From Aquila chrysaetos chrysaetos (Eukaryota > Chordata > Aves > Accipitriformes > Accipitridae), in contig NC_044010.1 in assembly GCF_900496995.4 (NCBI RefSeq), positions 558,001 through 622,000 of the forward strand: a DNA stretch of 64,000 nt. The letters run 5' to 3'. Shown here piece by piece: positions 13,066 to 25,250 of this stretch. Under the pieces are notes generated by a model that worked only from the letters and a program-made list of their open reading frames with translations, did no database searches and had not been told where the DNA came from. Numbering within the stretch: position 1 is the first letter of the stretch; each line of letters begins with the position of its first letter. The position numbers were made by a program, and so were the translations under genes.

Positions 13066-15750
13066 GTACTATTAGTTTTTAATTTCTTGGAATATTTTTC
13101 CACCATTTTATCACTTCACAAAACATGTTTGCTGCAGGCTTCTGTGCAAAGACATGAAAGAAATCAGAGACATCACCAGAAAAAACAGAGAATAATCTTG
13201 AGCTTAATAGGCTTGAGCTTTCTATTCATTTAAATTCATTCAAGGAATTAAGAGAGATCTTGTCACACTAGTCAGAACAGCCAATATTGGGAGATGGCTA
13301 AGCTGTGGTCAAAGGAACGCTTGCAATGCATTCAGACATCTATGCAGGCCCGAAATTTTAAATTTGGCTAATTCAGTTACTGACGGTAAGCAAGATGATC
13401 TTTGCATTTAGTTGGCACTCAGATATCTACAAGTTCCCAGCTGGATTTTGCAGCCTTAACTGTCCAGCAATCCCAGTGAAAACCTCCTTCGCGTTCACTG
13501 AAATTGAGCCCCAGCTACAACGAGAGTCACTAAGCAGCTCTCTGGGAACTATGATGGGGTAATTATCACCAATATACAGACCTGACTTGGAGCTATTATC
13601 AGAGGCAGAAGCCAGCTGCACTGCTCATTGTGTAATTGCTGTCATGCCACGTAACACAAAGCACATGTGTGACATTGAGGTGTGAGTGGGTGCATCTGTG
13701 GCGAAGGTGAGTGGGTATCAGCTTAGCCTTTCAAGATCACTTTTCAGCTTTTTTCATACCCTAGGAAATCCTAATCTGATCATTGCCATTGCGATTTCTG
13801 GTGTCCTCTGTAAGACTAAAAGATGCTACATGACTCCATTTCAATTTTATGCATATGGAGCTGCTCTGTTATGACCCTCTCAATTACTTTTCCCCAGGGA
13901 GAAATAACCAGAAAAGTCATATTTAGGGAAGAAAATGCAAAGTTGCACATCACTAAACATGTGCAAACTATGACATCTAACTAGATCATAGTAAAACGTC
14001 CCTGCGGGAGATGGAGAAATCATGTGGCTTGCTTAAAACTGGAATGGAAAAAGGCCCGGAGCAAGCTCAGGGCACAATCCTGCGCTGGCCCTTGTGTGGT
14101 GAATAAACTGAATGTGACTAATTACAAGCTTTCTATCACTAATTAAAACCTCCCAAATTCTGAGTTCAAGATCTGCTACATGCAAATTCCAAGGTAAAAC
14201 CAATGCAAGCATACCAGCCTTCTTCTATCTGTAGGACCTGCCTGGTCTCGGGAAGGCAATACAGAGCCTGTACGTTGAACGAATTCTGCAAAAATCTAAC
14301 CAGACACACTATACAGCAAGAACACAAAGCTCTGCTCGTGCTAGGGTGTTAGTTTCCAACCACATCCTAGAGCTCAGACCTAGCACTTAAAAGCACTGAT
14401 TTCCCAAAATAGGTCTGAAGAATCCTCCCAATAACTCCAGGAAGGCTGGAGTGAAAAATCTAGGCTGCCAAGTAAGAATGGTTCTGAAGAAACCTCCTTA
14501 GGTCGAGGAGTCCAAGTAAAACTCAAGGATCCCATCTTCACCCAGTCCAACCTCTAGGACTCAAAACAGATGAAGCCCCCACTGAAGCAAAACAGCATCT
14601 AAGTTTCACACGAAGCAGGCATCAGGCGCTATTACTACATTCATGTCGGACTCCCATAGAGATTAGAATCACGGTCGTGCAATCCCCCTTAACACACACC
14701 TCCGCGACACGAGGTCAAGGAAAATTCCTCACTTAACTGTATAAATATGTCGTGAATGTCCACTGTGCTCTCACCATCTAGAATGAGCATATATTGCATA
14801 AACCAAAAGTCACGATATAGTATGGGAAGTCCAATACCTGTACCATTGAGGTCTATATTTAAGGAGTGCAATTTGCAGACAAAGCGAATTTTCAATGATC
14901 ATTATCCTACCATCATTTTAACGCATAGCTGCTCTTTTATATTTTCATCTATGCCCACACAGCCATATGACATTTATAAATATATATATAAATATATATA
15001 TATGAGAACGATATTTGCAATAGCAAGGCTTTTTTGTAACACAGATGCCAGGTCACCCATGACAAAAGTGCTGCCATGCATAGGAACACACACCTGCGTG
15101 GTTAAGTACGACAGCTTAACCACATTTTGGAGTGGAGACTGGATGCTAGGAGATTCGTGTTTGTTCGTTATTTGAACAGTGTTGCGGGGAGAGGGACCAA
15201 GAGTTAACGCTGGTAGTTCGGCCACACGTTGATAAAAGGGGCATAGGTAATTTGCCAGCTAACAGGATAGTAATGCCCTTGGCAGTGTGTACACATGGAG
15301 GATACGGGAAAGGGAGGAGAGGGAGGCGATACGCAGATCCAGGTGAGCTTGATGAACCTTAGGGGAAACACTGCAGTGATCTTTGCCATGCGGACATTAC
15401 AGAAGACATAAGAGATTTCTTTAGGCCATGAGGATGTTAAAGAGCGGTAAGAGACACAGGCTAGATGTGAGAATTAAATCCCAAAGTAGAACCTGGTGTC
15501 TGTAGTTTAAAGTTTGCTGCTGCGGGAGTAGTCGGTTCCCTGGAAGCGCTCACCAAGGGCTTTCCCATCGAGCCACAAAGTGTCACAGCACCAGACTTTG
15601 ACAGGGTCCCTCAGATTTACTCTGGGGAGGTGGTTCAACTCCCTCGCCCTCAGAGGTTTCCTTTTCCCACAGACGCCACAGCGCCCGTGTGCTTTGTGGA
15701 AAGGCTTGAGAGAGAGACATGTACTACCAAATGAGCTGCCTTTTTCTCTC
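13066..15750. other. No recognised gene; (TA)-rich microsatellite
   Basis: Nothing coding is recognised. An AT microsatellite (ATAAATATATATATAAATAT type) lies at about 14974-15003. Probably FAM131B intron. Confidence 0.5.
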
Positions 15751-15842
15751 GGAGATTGTCTTGGTGGCTTGAATGACACGTTCCCCATGTAACTGAGGAG
15801 ATTGTTTGGGTGGCTTGAATGACACGTTCCCCACGTAACTGA
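15751..15842. repeat. 46-bp tandem duplication
   Basis: Two adjacent 46-bp units (15751-15796 and 15797-15842) start GGAGATTGT and end GTAACTGA, with 3 differences. The core TGGCTTGAATGACACGTTCC is identical in both. It sits just downstream, in minus-strand terms, of the FAM131B first exon, at the edge of the CpG island. Confidence 0.9.
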
Positions 15843-16019
15843 CGTCTGCATGCGTGGTTTGCACAGAAAGAAATTTTCCTGCGGGGAGGAAAGTGTGCCA
15901 CAGGATGCTGCTTTTACCTGTCGAGACCTGTGCTTGGGGATCAAGGGATCCCTCAGTATCCGCATGTGTGTAGGAGGGGAGAGCTGGGTTACATAGCCTA
16001 AAGGCTTGGGATCCTCTGC

Positions 16020-17930
16020 TGTAAAATGCGCGTGGCCCAGCGGAAAGCCGCGATTCCTCCCGCCGCGTCCCCTCGCAATGGCTCTGCGAGAGGGCAGGGA
16101 TTCAGTTTTGCCTGCTGTTCTCCATTGGAGTCTAGGCAGGGGGAAGGGGGAAGAGAAGAAGACGTGCGGATCACGCAAACGTTCTGTATTCTCGGATAAC
16201 AATAAACCGCTCCCGAGCAAAGGAGGCGGCCGCCGGATCCCGATGCCGGATCCCGATCCCGCTCCGGGCGGCACGCCCCGCACCCACCCACCCCCTTCTC
16301 CGGAGCCACCGCACTGACCCACATGTGCCGCGACCTTCCGCCACGGGTGACACGGGGAGACGTGTGTCCCCCCCCGGCCCCGGGCATGCCCCGCAGCCAG
16401 CCCCTAGGCCGGCCGCCCGGGCTCCGCGGGGGACCGGGGCAGGGGGAGGTGGGGAAGGGTCGCGCGTAGCTCATGGCGCTGGACGGGCCCCGGGGGGGGG
16501 GGAGAAGGGGAGGTGGGGGGCTGCGAGGGGCGACCCGCCACCCGCCGTGCCGGGGGGGGCCCGCGGCCGCCCGAGCATCCGCAAGCGCCGCCAACGCCTT
16601 ACCCACGGTGCGGGATCCGATGCAGCCCATCACTCCGGCGGGGGCTCCGGGGAGAGGCGGCAGCCTCGGCAGCGCAGGAGGCGGAGGAGGAGGAGGAAGG
16701 AAGGGAGCGGGGGAGGTCGGAAAGGAGCCGGTCCCTTTCAGCGGGAAACGCCGGGGTGGCCCAGCCGGGACCGGCGCGGGGACATGGTCAGGTACGAGCG
16801 CCCGCCGGGGCGAGGCGGGCGGGAGGGGAGCCCGCGGGCCGGGCCCTCATCTGCCTTCGCGCTTTGTTCCGCTCCGCTCCGCCGCGGCCGCGTCCCAGCC
16901 TCCGCCGCCCGCTCCCCCCTCGGCGGCTCCCCGACGGGGAGGCGGGCTGAGATTGGGTAAACAGCTCCGGCCCGGCAGCGCCGCTCCGATTGGCTGCCGG
17001 CCTCCGCGGACCGGGGAGGCAGGGCCGGGCCGGGACGGGGACGGCGGCGGCGGCGGCGGCGGGGCGGACAGGTGCGGGCGGGGCGGGGCGGGGTGGGGCA
17101 GGGCGGGGCAGGCGGCGCGGAGCCCCTCCGCCCCTCCCTCCCTCCCTCCCGCCCGCCCGCCCGCCGGGGGAGCGGGGCGGGCAGCGGTACAGGTGAGCGG
17201 CGGGGGGGGGGCAGCGAGGGGAGCGGAGGCGTCCCCGGAAGAAGAAGCGAGGGGCGCGGGGGATGCGGGAGGAGGAGGCGGAGGAGGAGGCGGGCGCGGT
17301 TTCCCGGTAACTACACTTGCCGACCCGACTCAATTACCGGCGGCCCTCTAGCGGCCGCCTCCCCCGGGGGCCGGGCCGGCCCGCTCCCTCGTTCTCGCTG
17401 CCGGTGGAGCCGGGGCGGGCGGTCCAGCCCAGCCTGGCCCCCGGGGGAGCGGCCCCGCCGCAGCCCTGCGGGGACGTGCGGGAGCCGCCGAGGTTGCGGG
17501 AGGCTGCGGCCCCGGCCACGGGCTGTGAGCGGGCGGGCGGCGGTCCCCTCCGTGATCCGTCCCCTCCGGAGCCGCGGGGAGCGGGGGCTTGCCGCGGGGC
17601 TCCGGACCGAGCGGGGCTGCCCTCCCTCGTCGCCGTCGCCCCGCGTAAAGGGTGAAAGCAGGCAGCTGCACCCTGCGTGGAAGATCGTAGAGGCCTTCCC
17701 CGCTGGCACGGCACGGCACGGCAGGGCAGGGCGGCGAGGAGGGATCTCCGCAGAGGGAGAAGGCGCTGGGGGGGCTGCGCCCGTCGCGGCCCCCCTTCTG
17801 CCTCGCCGCCGGACCGCGGCAGCAACAGGCAGCGTCCTCCGGGGCCGCCGGGGCCGGCACCGGCACCGCGGGGTCCCCCCCAGCCTGCTCCGGCCACCTT
17901 CGCTCTCTGAAACGCTGGCGATTCCTCCCT
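16020..17930. promoter_or_regulatory. FAM131B: CpG island over the FAM131B first coding exon
   Basis: GC content and CpG density rise sharply from about 16.0 to 17.9 kb, with CGG/GCC runs at 17040-17060, CCTCCCTCC/CCCGCCCG runs at 17130-17165 and many GGGCGG Sp1-type boxes. The FAM131B first coding exon (minus strand) lies inside it, so the promoter is expected on its higher-coordinate side, about 16.65-17.3 kb. No TATA box stands out, as is usual for island promoters. Long frames open in several registers here reflect lack of stop codons in GC-rich DNA. A plus-strand transcript starting from the same island is possible but not shown. Confidence 0.75.
16603..16630 (-). CDS. FAM131B: FAM131B, first coding exon (partial gene)
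   Basis: Minus-strand ATG at 16630-16628 encodes MGCIGSRTV plus the first base of a Gly codon, then a consensus donor (G|GTAAGG, GT at 16602-16601). From memory, the long isoform of vertebrate FAM131B begins MGCIGSRTVG, so the match covers the whole exon and the phase. FAM131B is a conserved, poorly characterised protein expressed in brain. Gly2-Cys3 with Ser6 fits dual N-myristoylation and S-palmitoylation, so this isoform is probably membrane-attached (inference). The position upstream of ZYX and on the opposite strand agrees with mammalian synteny. I did not find the following exon (expected to encode a short NEV...DWKG-type segment) between here and position 1, so the rest of the gene is probably beyond the left edge, behind an intron over 16 kb long. 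Confidence 0.75.
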
Positions 17931-20900
17931 GTGCCTTTGTGCTTCCTTCACCCCAAAAGCCTCGCTGATCTCACCAGCTTCCTTCCACCAGTCTCTAGTA
18001 ACAGCGAATTGAATTTTGCTGATCCCAGACGAGCCATTTTGTTCTCATCCTCGGGCCTGGAAAATTCAGGGTTTGTCTGCATTGCTGGGAAGTCACTTAA
18101 GACAGCTGACCAGCCCTGATTAACAGCAGTAATGGGGAATAGGTAAGTTCATTCATTTTCCCATTCACAGAGTCAGCCTAAGGAAGGAATAAAAAAAAAA
18201 TTTAAAAAAGAAAATAAAAAAGACTTCACATAGAACATATTTTCCCTGGCCCTCCAAAACAATAAGCAGGAAGTCTAGTCGCGCAAAGTCAGTTTACAAA
18301 CTAAAATTTGTGTAGGAAGGACAGGGGCGGAAAAACAGATAGCAATGTCTGAATATATGCCGTTGTTATATCTCTTCCCATTTTCATGGTGTTGAAGATT
18401 TACCAAGTATGGTGAACGTGACACTGCTGAAGTGTAAGAGATCGTGGGTCTCCTGTCTGGGTGCCTGAGGCCAGCAAGAGTCTGCTCCGGTGCTGTAACG
18501 CTTCTCACCGGGTACAGCACAGGAGATGTCTGCTGAGGATGAAGTTTTTCCACAGCTAGAATTCTTTCCCCATTTCACTTCTCCTTCTACCTCCCCCATA
18601 TATTTCCAAACCTCTCGGTTTTCATCTAGTCTTTTTGAATGACTCACTGAAGATCTTTTCCCTGATGTATCTGTACTCTTGAAACCTAAGTTGTAAAAAT
18701 GCTGGGAAACCATAGATCTGGTGGAACTTTATGTTAACCAGAGGGGTTTTGGCATCTCTGAAAAGCAGATCCGAACTGACTTCCAGGGCTAAATGCAAGG
18801 AAAGGGGAAACAAACGCAAATTGGAATAGGAAGAGTGGTATGTGAAGAGACAAGGCCTGTCTCAGATAAATGTTTTGTAAGTTAGTGGCTGCCCAGCCAA
18901 CTGTTGTCATCCACAGTCTCCTGTAGACAGATTGATCAGGACAGCTGTCCTCAGGACCTATTTCACCACAAAGCCCACCAAATGGCTGGTTTCATTTTAA
19001 TCCCCTTCTCCCCCTCACCCACCCACCCAGTCTAAATCTGTTCCTCTGTGAACCTCCTTTCTGCACTGCGAGTGATCTCTGCTGTGGGTTCCTTTCCAGT
19101 GAAGATTGCAGGTAGGTCACATCATTGACTCTTATTACTTTATTCCCCTTGCGTGATGCTTTAGCTTGTCTATCACTTTGTCTCAAGCTCAAAGTCATAC
19201 GTCAGGTCCTAGCAAGTGCACATTTGACTTTCATTAAGCTACAGTATCATCTACATCGCTCTGCTCCGACTTCTGCCTCAGGGTGTGATTCCACAGACAG
19301 GTGAGCAAGTCCTAGCACTTACCCTGCCTGAAAAGCAGCTTTCCAGTTCTTGATGGGTTTGTCTTCTGCTGCTTTAGTGAGGTGGTAGTTTACACAGGGA
19401 TCTGGCAAGCACCCATGCCGCTGCAAGGCAAGCGTCGGGCATGCACAGCTGAGAAAGAGAACTGAAAAAGAGGAGGGTTATACCCAAGTGTCCATTCATT
19501 CACTCCACAGAACCATTGGCCCGTCTCATGGGTGTCTCCCATGTCCTGATGCCACAAGCTCGCTCCTTTTTTTATTTGGAATCAATATCACTTAGCTGCT
19601 GGAAGCACTACCTGTCTTGGCACGTACAGCCATGCTTTGTCTGCCATTTTTAACATAGTCGATTTAATCAAAGGATAGACTCTTCACCATCTTTTGGTTC
19701 TTACTCATACATTTATTCATTATGGACCTTGTGTACATAAATCTCCATATTTAAAGTGAATTTCATTCTCATTAGAAGTTGGGAAGACTTCATTAGACTA
19801 TCAGCTATCAGTTTTGATGCAGTTGCTTGGTTCTTTGCTACAGTACGTTCCATGCAATAGGGAGCTCATCATCAGTGAACAGTTTCTAGTTTTTAATAAG
19901 CCAATACCAAACTTCTACTTCCTAAATTTGGTTAAAATACATTTATCATATAGTAGCATAAGAAAACAGTAGGTATTTTACATTCTGAAGAAATATATGA
20001 TTTCATGAGAATATGATTTCATGAGAACTGTCATGTAGGAGGGAAGTGACAGGACTGAATCTTTAAACAAGGGACTGAAACAGAGCATAAATCTAGCTGT
20101 CCCCCACAGTTTTTGTCCTTGCTTTTCCTGAGCAACAGTATTCCCACTGCTGCTCCAAGGAACAGGAAGTAAATGACGAAACATAAACTGTTTTGTTTTC
20201 TTTGAAACACACCTTCTGACAGGCTCTGAATATTTTCTCTAAGCATCACAGGTCCTTTCTTAAACAGTGAGGCTCTAATTTCATGTAGGAAATTGCGTAC
20301 AAAATATGTTTTGTAAGTGCTGATTTAAATGCTTGTCTGAAAGATCTTTGTAAGTGTTCATACAGGGTCAGGAGATGGAGACATTTAAGTATCTAGAGAG
20401 AGAAACATGGATAGATGCTTTACATAGCTGGCTATCTCAGAAGGAAGGAGCGGTAGGAAACAGCCACTTGCAACCTCCTAAATTATTTGTATGATGGGCG
20501 AAATTATGTGCCCCTCTGTTTATTGTAGAGCTGTAGTCCTCCCCCTCCACAGCCCCTGTTGTGAGAGGCATGCTGGCCAAGAGAAGGAAGAACGTGGCTG
20601 TGTTCGAGCTGTCATGGGCTGTAGCTCACTGCCGGTAGGAACTTTGGTTTGCAGAGCAGAGCTTCAGGGCTGCCCGAACTAGGTCAAGGATGCTGCTGGT
20701 GGAAGGGCAACATACAGCTCCCTTGACCTCTTTCTCTCCCCACTCCTGCACCTTTGCCGTGAATGCAACAGAGAAATTGACTGAGATGCCGTAATCAACT
20801 CATTAAGCGTGTGCTCCTGGTGAGAACTACCTGGTTTGGGGGTTGATTGCCAAGGTGAGCTGGGAACAGAGAAGGATCCGTGCCTCCAGCAGTCTCTTCC

Positions 20901-23900
20901 CCCCACCCCCTGCGCACAGGCAGAGTGGTCATTCTAAGTCTGAGCAGGGATTGGGGTGGGGGGGAGGAAAACATAACTTCCAGCAAAGCTAAAGGTAGTG
21001 ACCTCGTGCCCGACGGAGGGGCTGGTAACGGCACAGAGCAAAGCACTTTCAGAACAAGCACTGGTTTTTAACAGCTTGTTCCAAATCCACACTGAGGCAC
21101 CTCTGTCGTAAGCCTGAAGACATGCTTATGCTGTAAATTGTTAACTGTTTGTTTGGTTTTTTTAAGAGATGCCTGTTCAGCATTGTTTATCTTTTCTATA
21201 AGCCATTGATGCATCTATTAAACCTATTTTTCCAGATGTTCCCTATAGCTCTATATAAATATAAAGATCTTATAAATTATAAATACTGGAACAGCTTCTT
21301 CCTAAGAAATACTGCTTATAAAATACAGAGCTATTGTCACTGTCTTACCTGCTGAGTAAATTTATTCTTTTCATCAATTAATTATCAGGGATGCAGATTA
21401 TATCACAGTAGGTAGTGTGCCCCTGCCATCTCCCATAGCTGCCATTTAAACCAGTTAAAATGAAAAAAATTACCAATAAAAATCTTGCCACCTAATGCTC
21501 CACTTTCAAGTAAACATTGCCAACCCCCAAATAATTTAAAATGTCTTCCGTCTATCATTCATCCTAACATCAGTTCCTGTCCCCAGAGGTCTCATTGGCA
21601 ACCATGTCTATCCTCCCATGAAAAGGCTCTGAAAAATGATTGTTCACCACCTTCTCCTTCCCTGATCCTTTTTAAAATCCTTCTTTTAAAACCCTGTGGC
21701 CTGACCAACCACTATCACAGAAAGACAAGGAGAAACTTCCTACATGCTTCTTTGCAAGATGTGTCTTCAGCTGTGGAAAATATATAGAGGCCTCTGAAGT
21801 TCATGAGTAGGAGCTGTTTACAAAAATAGTATCTGTATCAGATCTATAGAGGCAGGAATAATCCTCCAGGGACTGTTGCTCCAATATGCTCCTCTGCTGG
21901 CCTCCTGCCACTGGCAGTATGGATTCCCCAGTAAATGCTGCTTCTGGCAGAGATCGCTGTAATTGCTTCATAGAAGTAATGGAGTAGATGCCACATGAGT
22001 TAATTCTACATCAAGCTGTATTAGCTACTGATAGGATTTTCATGTGGACTGAAAAGGAAATGAGATAGCAAAATGACTCATACAGTTCGTTCTTGTTCAG
22101 AGCTCCTTCAGTGCAGGGGACAAAGAGAAAGACTTTTTATGAGGTTCAAAGAATGAAAAAAAAAAAGGAGTGCCAATGTAGTTCAGATCCTGAAAGTGGT
22201 ATAACTTATCTGACATAAGTGGAAGGCTGGGTCCTTTCAAGCTGGGAAAATATTTGAGGCTGTGTGAATCAACTGAAGATTAGAAGGGACAATAGGTGGA
22301 GGTATAGACTTAGGGTATGTTTGCATTTGTGATAGAAGTGTAGGTGTGCTTACCTACACTCACATCCGAGCAAATGTAATCTTGTTCTGCCTGCACCTAG
22401 AGGTCATAAAAAAACTTTATGAGAGCATATTAGTTCAATGCTGAGACAGAACTAATCAACCCACGCCCTCAGTAGTGTATTTATCAAAAAATCCTCCTGC
22501 GTATTTTGTCCCATATTGCTGAAGAGAGGTAATGGTGAGCACCAAAACATTATTTTTCCTCTTCCCCTGCATGGTGAGTTCTCAAATTGACCTATGCTGC
22601 CAAAGTAGAGACACAAGCTTTGGATATCCTGGCATCATCTACTGGAACCTGAACATTGATGGAGTGTCCCAAATTAAGGACAATCTTACTCAGAGGAATG
22701 AAATACTTTGATGTTAGCCAGATACCTTAAAAACACACTCAATGCAGGATGAATTGTTTTAAAAAATAATATTCTCTCAGCATCTTCATCCATGTTTGAT
22801 TTTTCTCCAGAGTCATGCAGAAGTATCATGTTCTATTCTATATATATTAAGTAAGATCTCATCTTTCATACACTTCCTATTTCTAGACTTTACAGAAGAC
22901 AGAAAAGGAATTTACCATCTGGAACTGTGGTGGTGCGGTTTGTTCTGTTAGCATTTCACCAATGCCTTTGTAGCACACTGACCTACTGCATGTGATCATA
23001 CATCACCTTCCATTTGAGCATGCAGAACTGGCACTCTCTGGAACTGCAGCTCAGTACCAAAGAATTAGCAAGTCTAGCCTGCTTCATCTCTCACAAACTT
23101 CACCCACTCAGCAACACCATTCTGGTGAGTACCTTTCATAAATCTGTTCTGCATCCTCATGTGTCCTTACCTTGCATCTGAACCAGCTAAATGCCTGCTC
23201 ACGTGGGATGAGACTGGAGGTAGGCTGGGCCATGCTCTGAAATTCCAGGTTCTTCTGCCGTGGCCTGGGGCTTTTCCAGTGGCACATGAAATGGGAAGAT
23301 GAGTGAGTTCACAGGTAAGGGAATCTTTCCCACTCCCTCCCTGCCAGGAAGGGCTCAGCAGATGCTAACAAATGAGGCGGAAAAAAGAAAGGAAATTCCA
23401 GGAATGTAAGAGAAAGGGAACTTGGTGAATCTCTGGCAGTCACACCGAGAGTGCGCAGGTTCCTCCCCATCAGGTAGGTAGTGTCACAAGGGGAGGTCTG
23501 AGGAGGTAGCTTTGGAGGGTCAAAAAGGGTATGTGGTATGCACTAGGAAAACACACACCACCAATGACATAAATGTGAGGTGTATAGTAGGGTGCAGACA
23601 TCTTCTGGTGCAGTCTGAGTTTTATTTTGCCTTTTTTAAAACATTTACTTATTCTCTACTGAATGTCTTGTTTCCAAACAGTGAAACATACAGCAGCTAC
23701 TTCTCCTAAATGTCAGCTGAATCTATACTAGTGGTGTTGCTCAAACTGCATTTTTAAAAATAATCTGCAAGCAGTTAATGTGCTTTTTAAATTCCCAGTG
23801 TTATGTAAAAAGCACAATATTTTTAGCCTTACAAAATATCAGTTGTCATCTCCTCACTCTCCCTTTGATATATTGGAGATGGGGGAACTAGAAGCTCATA

Positions 23901-25120
23901 GAAACTGTAGATACTCTTTTAAAAAATAAGGGTTTTTTTCTGCAGTGTGGTTTTGGAGTTATACAAGTCTTAATAAAAACATACAAAAATACCCAAAACC
24001 TTAAAATCAAGTCTGAACAAAGAAAGTACTTCTTATTTAAAAAGCTAGCAAGTCTGTCCTCACTGCTGAATTCTTATGTCTGGAATAATGATAGTATAAT
24101 GTACCCAGAAGCAAAATACCGACTTAAACTGTTCACTCATGCACTGACAGAATGGCCCTCATATTTAAAAAAATATCCAGAAAGTACCCTCTGCCATATA
24201 ACGTAGAGTACACAGCTGCTGTGAGTAGGCTCTGGCAAATCAACATTGACTCAAACTATTTTTGGAATTGCGTCAGGCCTGCTGCTGTTTCTGGAGGATG
24301 TGAATACATCTACCTGCTCTGCTGCACTCCATAAGGAACATGGTGGGATCCAGAATGCTTGCCTCTGTGCTTATTTGGAGGTGACCTTTCTGTTCCCATC
24401 TGTGTTTACAAGTCTTCTGAGGTCAAATGTTTTCACCTGCTGACAACTGCCTTAATAAGCACATTTGAGCCTTGCTTCTTTCTGTGTTCTCTACTAAAAT
24501 TTAGAGGAACAGGATCTCAGAAGAGGCTGCCTCGCTACCTTTTCTTCTTACTGTCTTGCAACCCTTGACATCCTGATGGTACCCAGGTGCTTCTGGCTAG
24601 GAGGCATCCCCTGCCAGAAGCAGGCCAGGAAAGAAGAGGATCCTGTCCTCAAACCCGTTGTGATCACAGCTGATCCTTGAAAGAAATCCCCTGACTTCCT
24701 GGGGTTTGTGGCACCAATGCAATTCAAGAGATGGCCACTAGAAACTCCTGGAATAATAACGTTTATTGTTGCACCACATGGTATATGGAGGCATGTGTCT
24801 TGGTACTGGGCTAAGGCGAAGGCCCTGACGTCCAGCTACAAGAAAGTACAGGAGAGACAACAGCCACCAGTCTGGGCAGCGTTATGTCCAGCAACCAGTA
24901 TCCCTGTCACTTCCCACACACACGAAGGAGTGCTACTGCCTTGGAACAAAGCAACCGTCGCGTGAGCGTGCCTGCTGGCCGGTGCTGAGGAGGGCCTTCT
25001 TTAGCACTGCTGGCAGACAGTTGTGCTAGTTTTTCTTAAACCTGGTTGAGTTTGTGACTGGCCAACAACTGCAGTTGGGTACCCCTGCCGTTAATCACTA
25101 GTGGTTTTAATGCCTGCAAG
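17931..25120. other. No recognised gene between FAM131B exon 1 and a CR1 fragment
   Basis: Open frames are short, mostly under 110 codons, and resemble nothing I know. A small imperfect duplication (ATATGATTTCATGAGA twice, about 19992-20027) and A-rich runs near 18190-18220 are visible. This is sequence between the two divergent genes FAM131B and ZYX, or upstream introns of one of them. Confidence 0.45.
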
Positions 25121-25124
25121 TACT

Positions 25125-25250
25125 TTTTCATAGAATTGTTTGGGTTGGAAGGGACCTTTAAAGACGACCCAGTCTAACACCCCCCTGCCATGGGCAGGGA
25201 CATCTTTCACTAGATCAGATTGCTCAAAGCCCTGTCCGACCTGAAGGGTA
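25125..25250 (-). repeat. CR1 LINE 3' tail, antisense
   Basis: Plus-strand wording CATAGAATTGTTTGGGTTGG, AAGGGACCTTTAAAGA, CATGGGCAGGGACATCTTTC and GATTGCTCAAAGCCC is the antisense of a CR1 3' end. Only about 120 bp remain, a typical 5'-truncated insertion. Confidence 0.85.

Noticed and set aside
15507-16322. A 271-codon minus-strand open frame next to the FAM131B exon.
   Set aside because: It spans the 46-bp duplication and CpG-island edge, has no family resemblance, and other frames are open too. Stop-codon scarcity in GC-rich DNA explains it.
16325-17968. Several 130-300-codon frames on both strands in the CpG island.
   Set aside because: They are low-complexity Gly/Arg/Pro/Ala translations open in multiple registers, typical of CpG islands.
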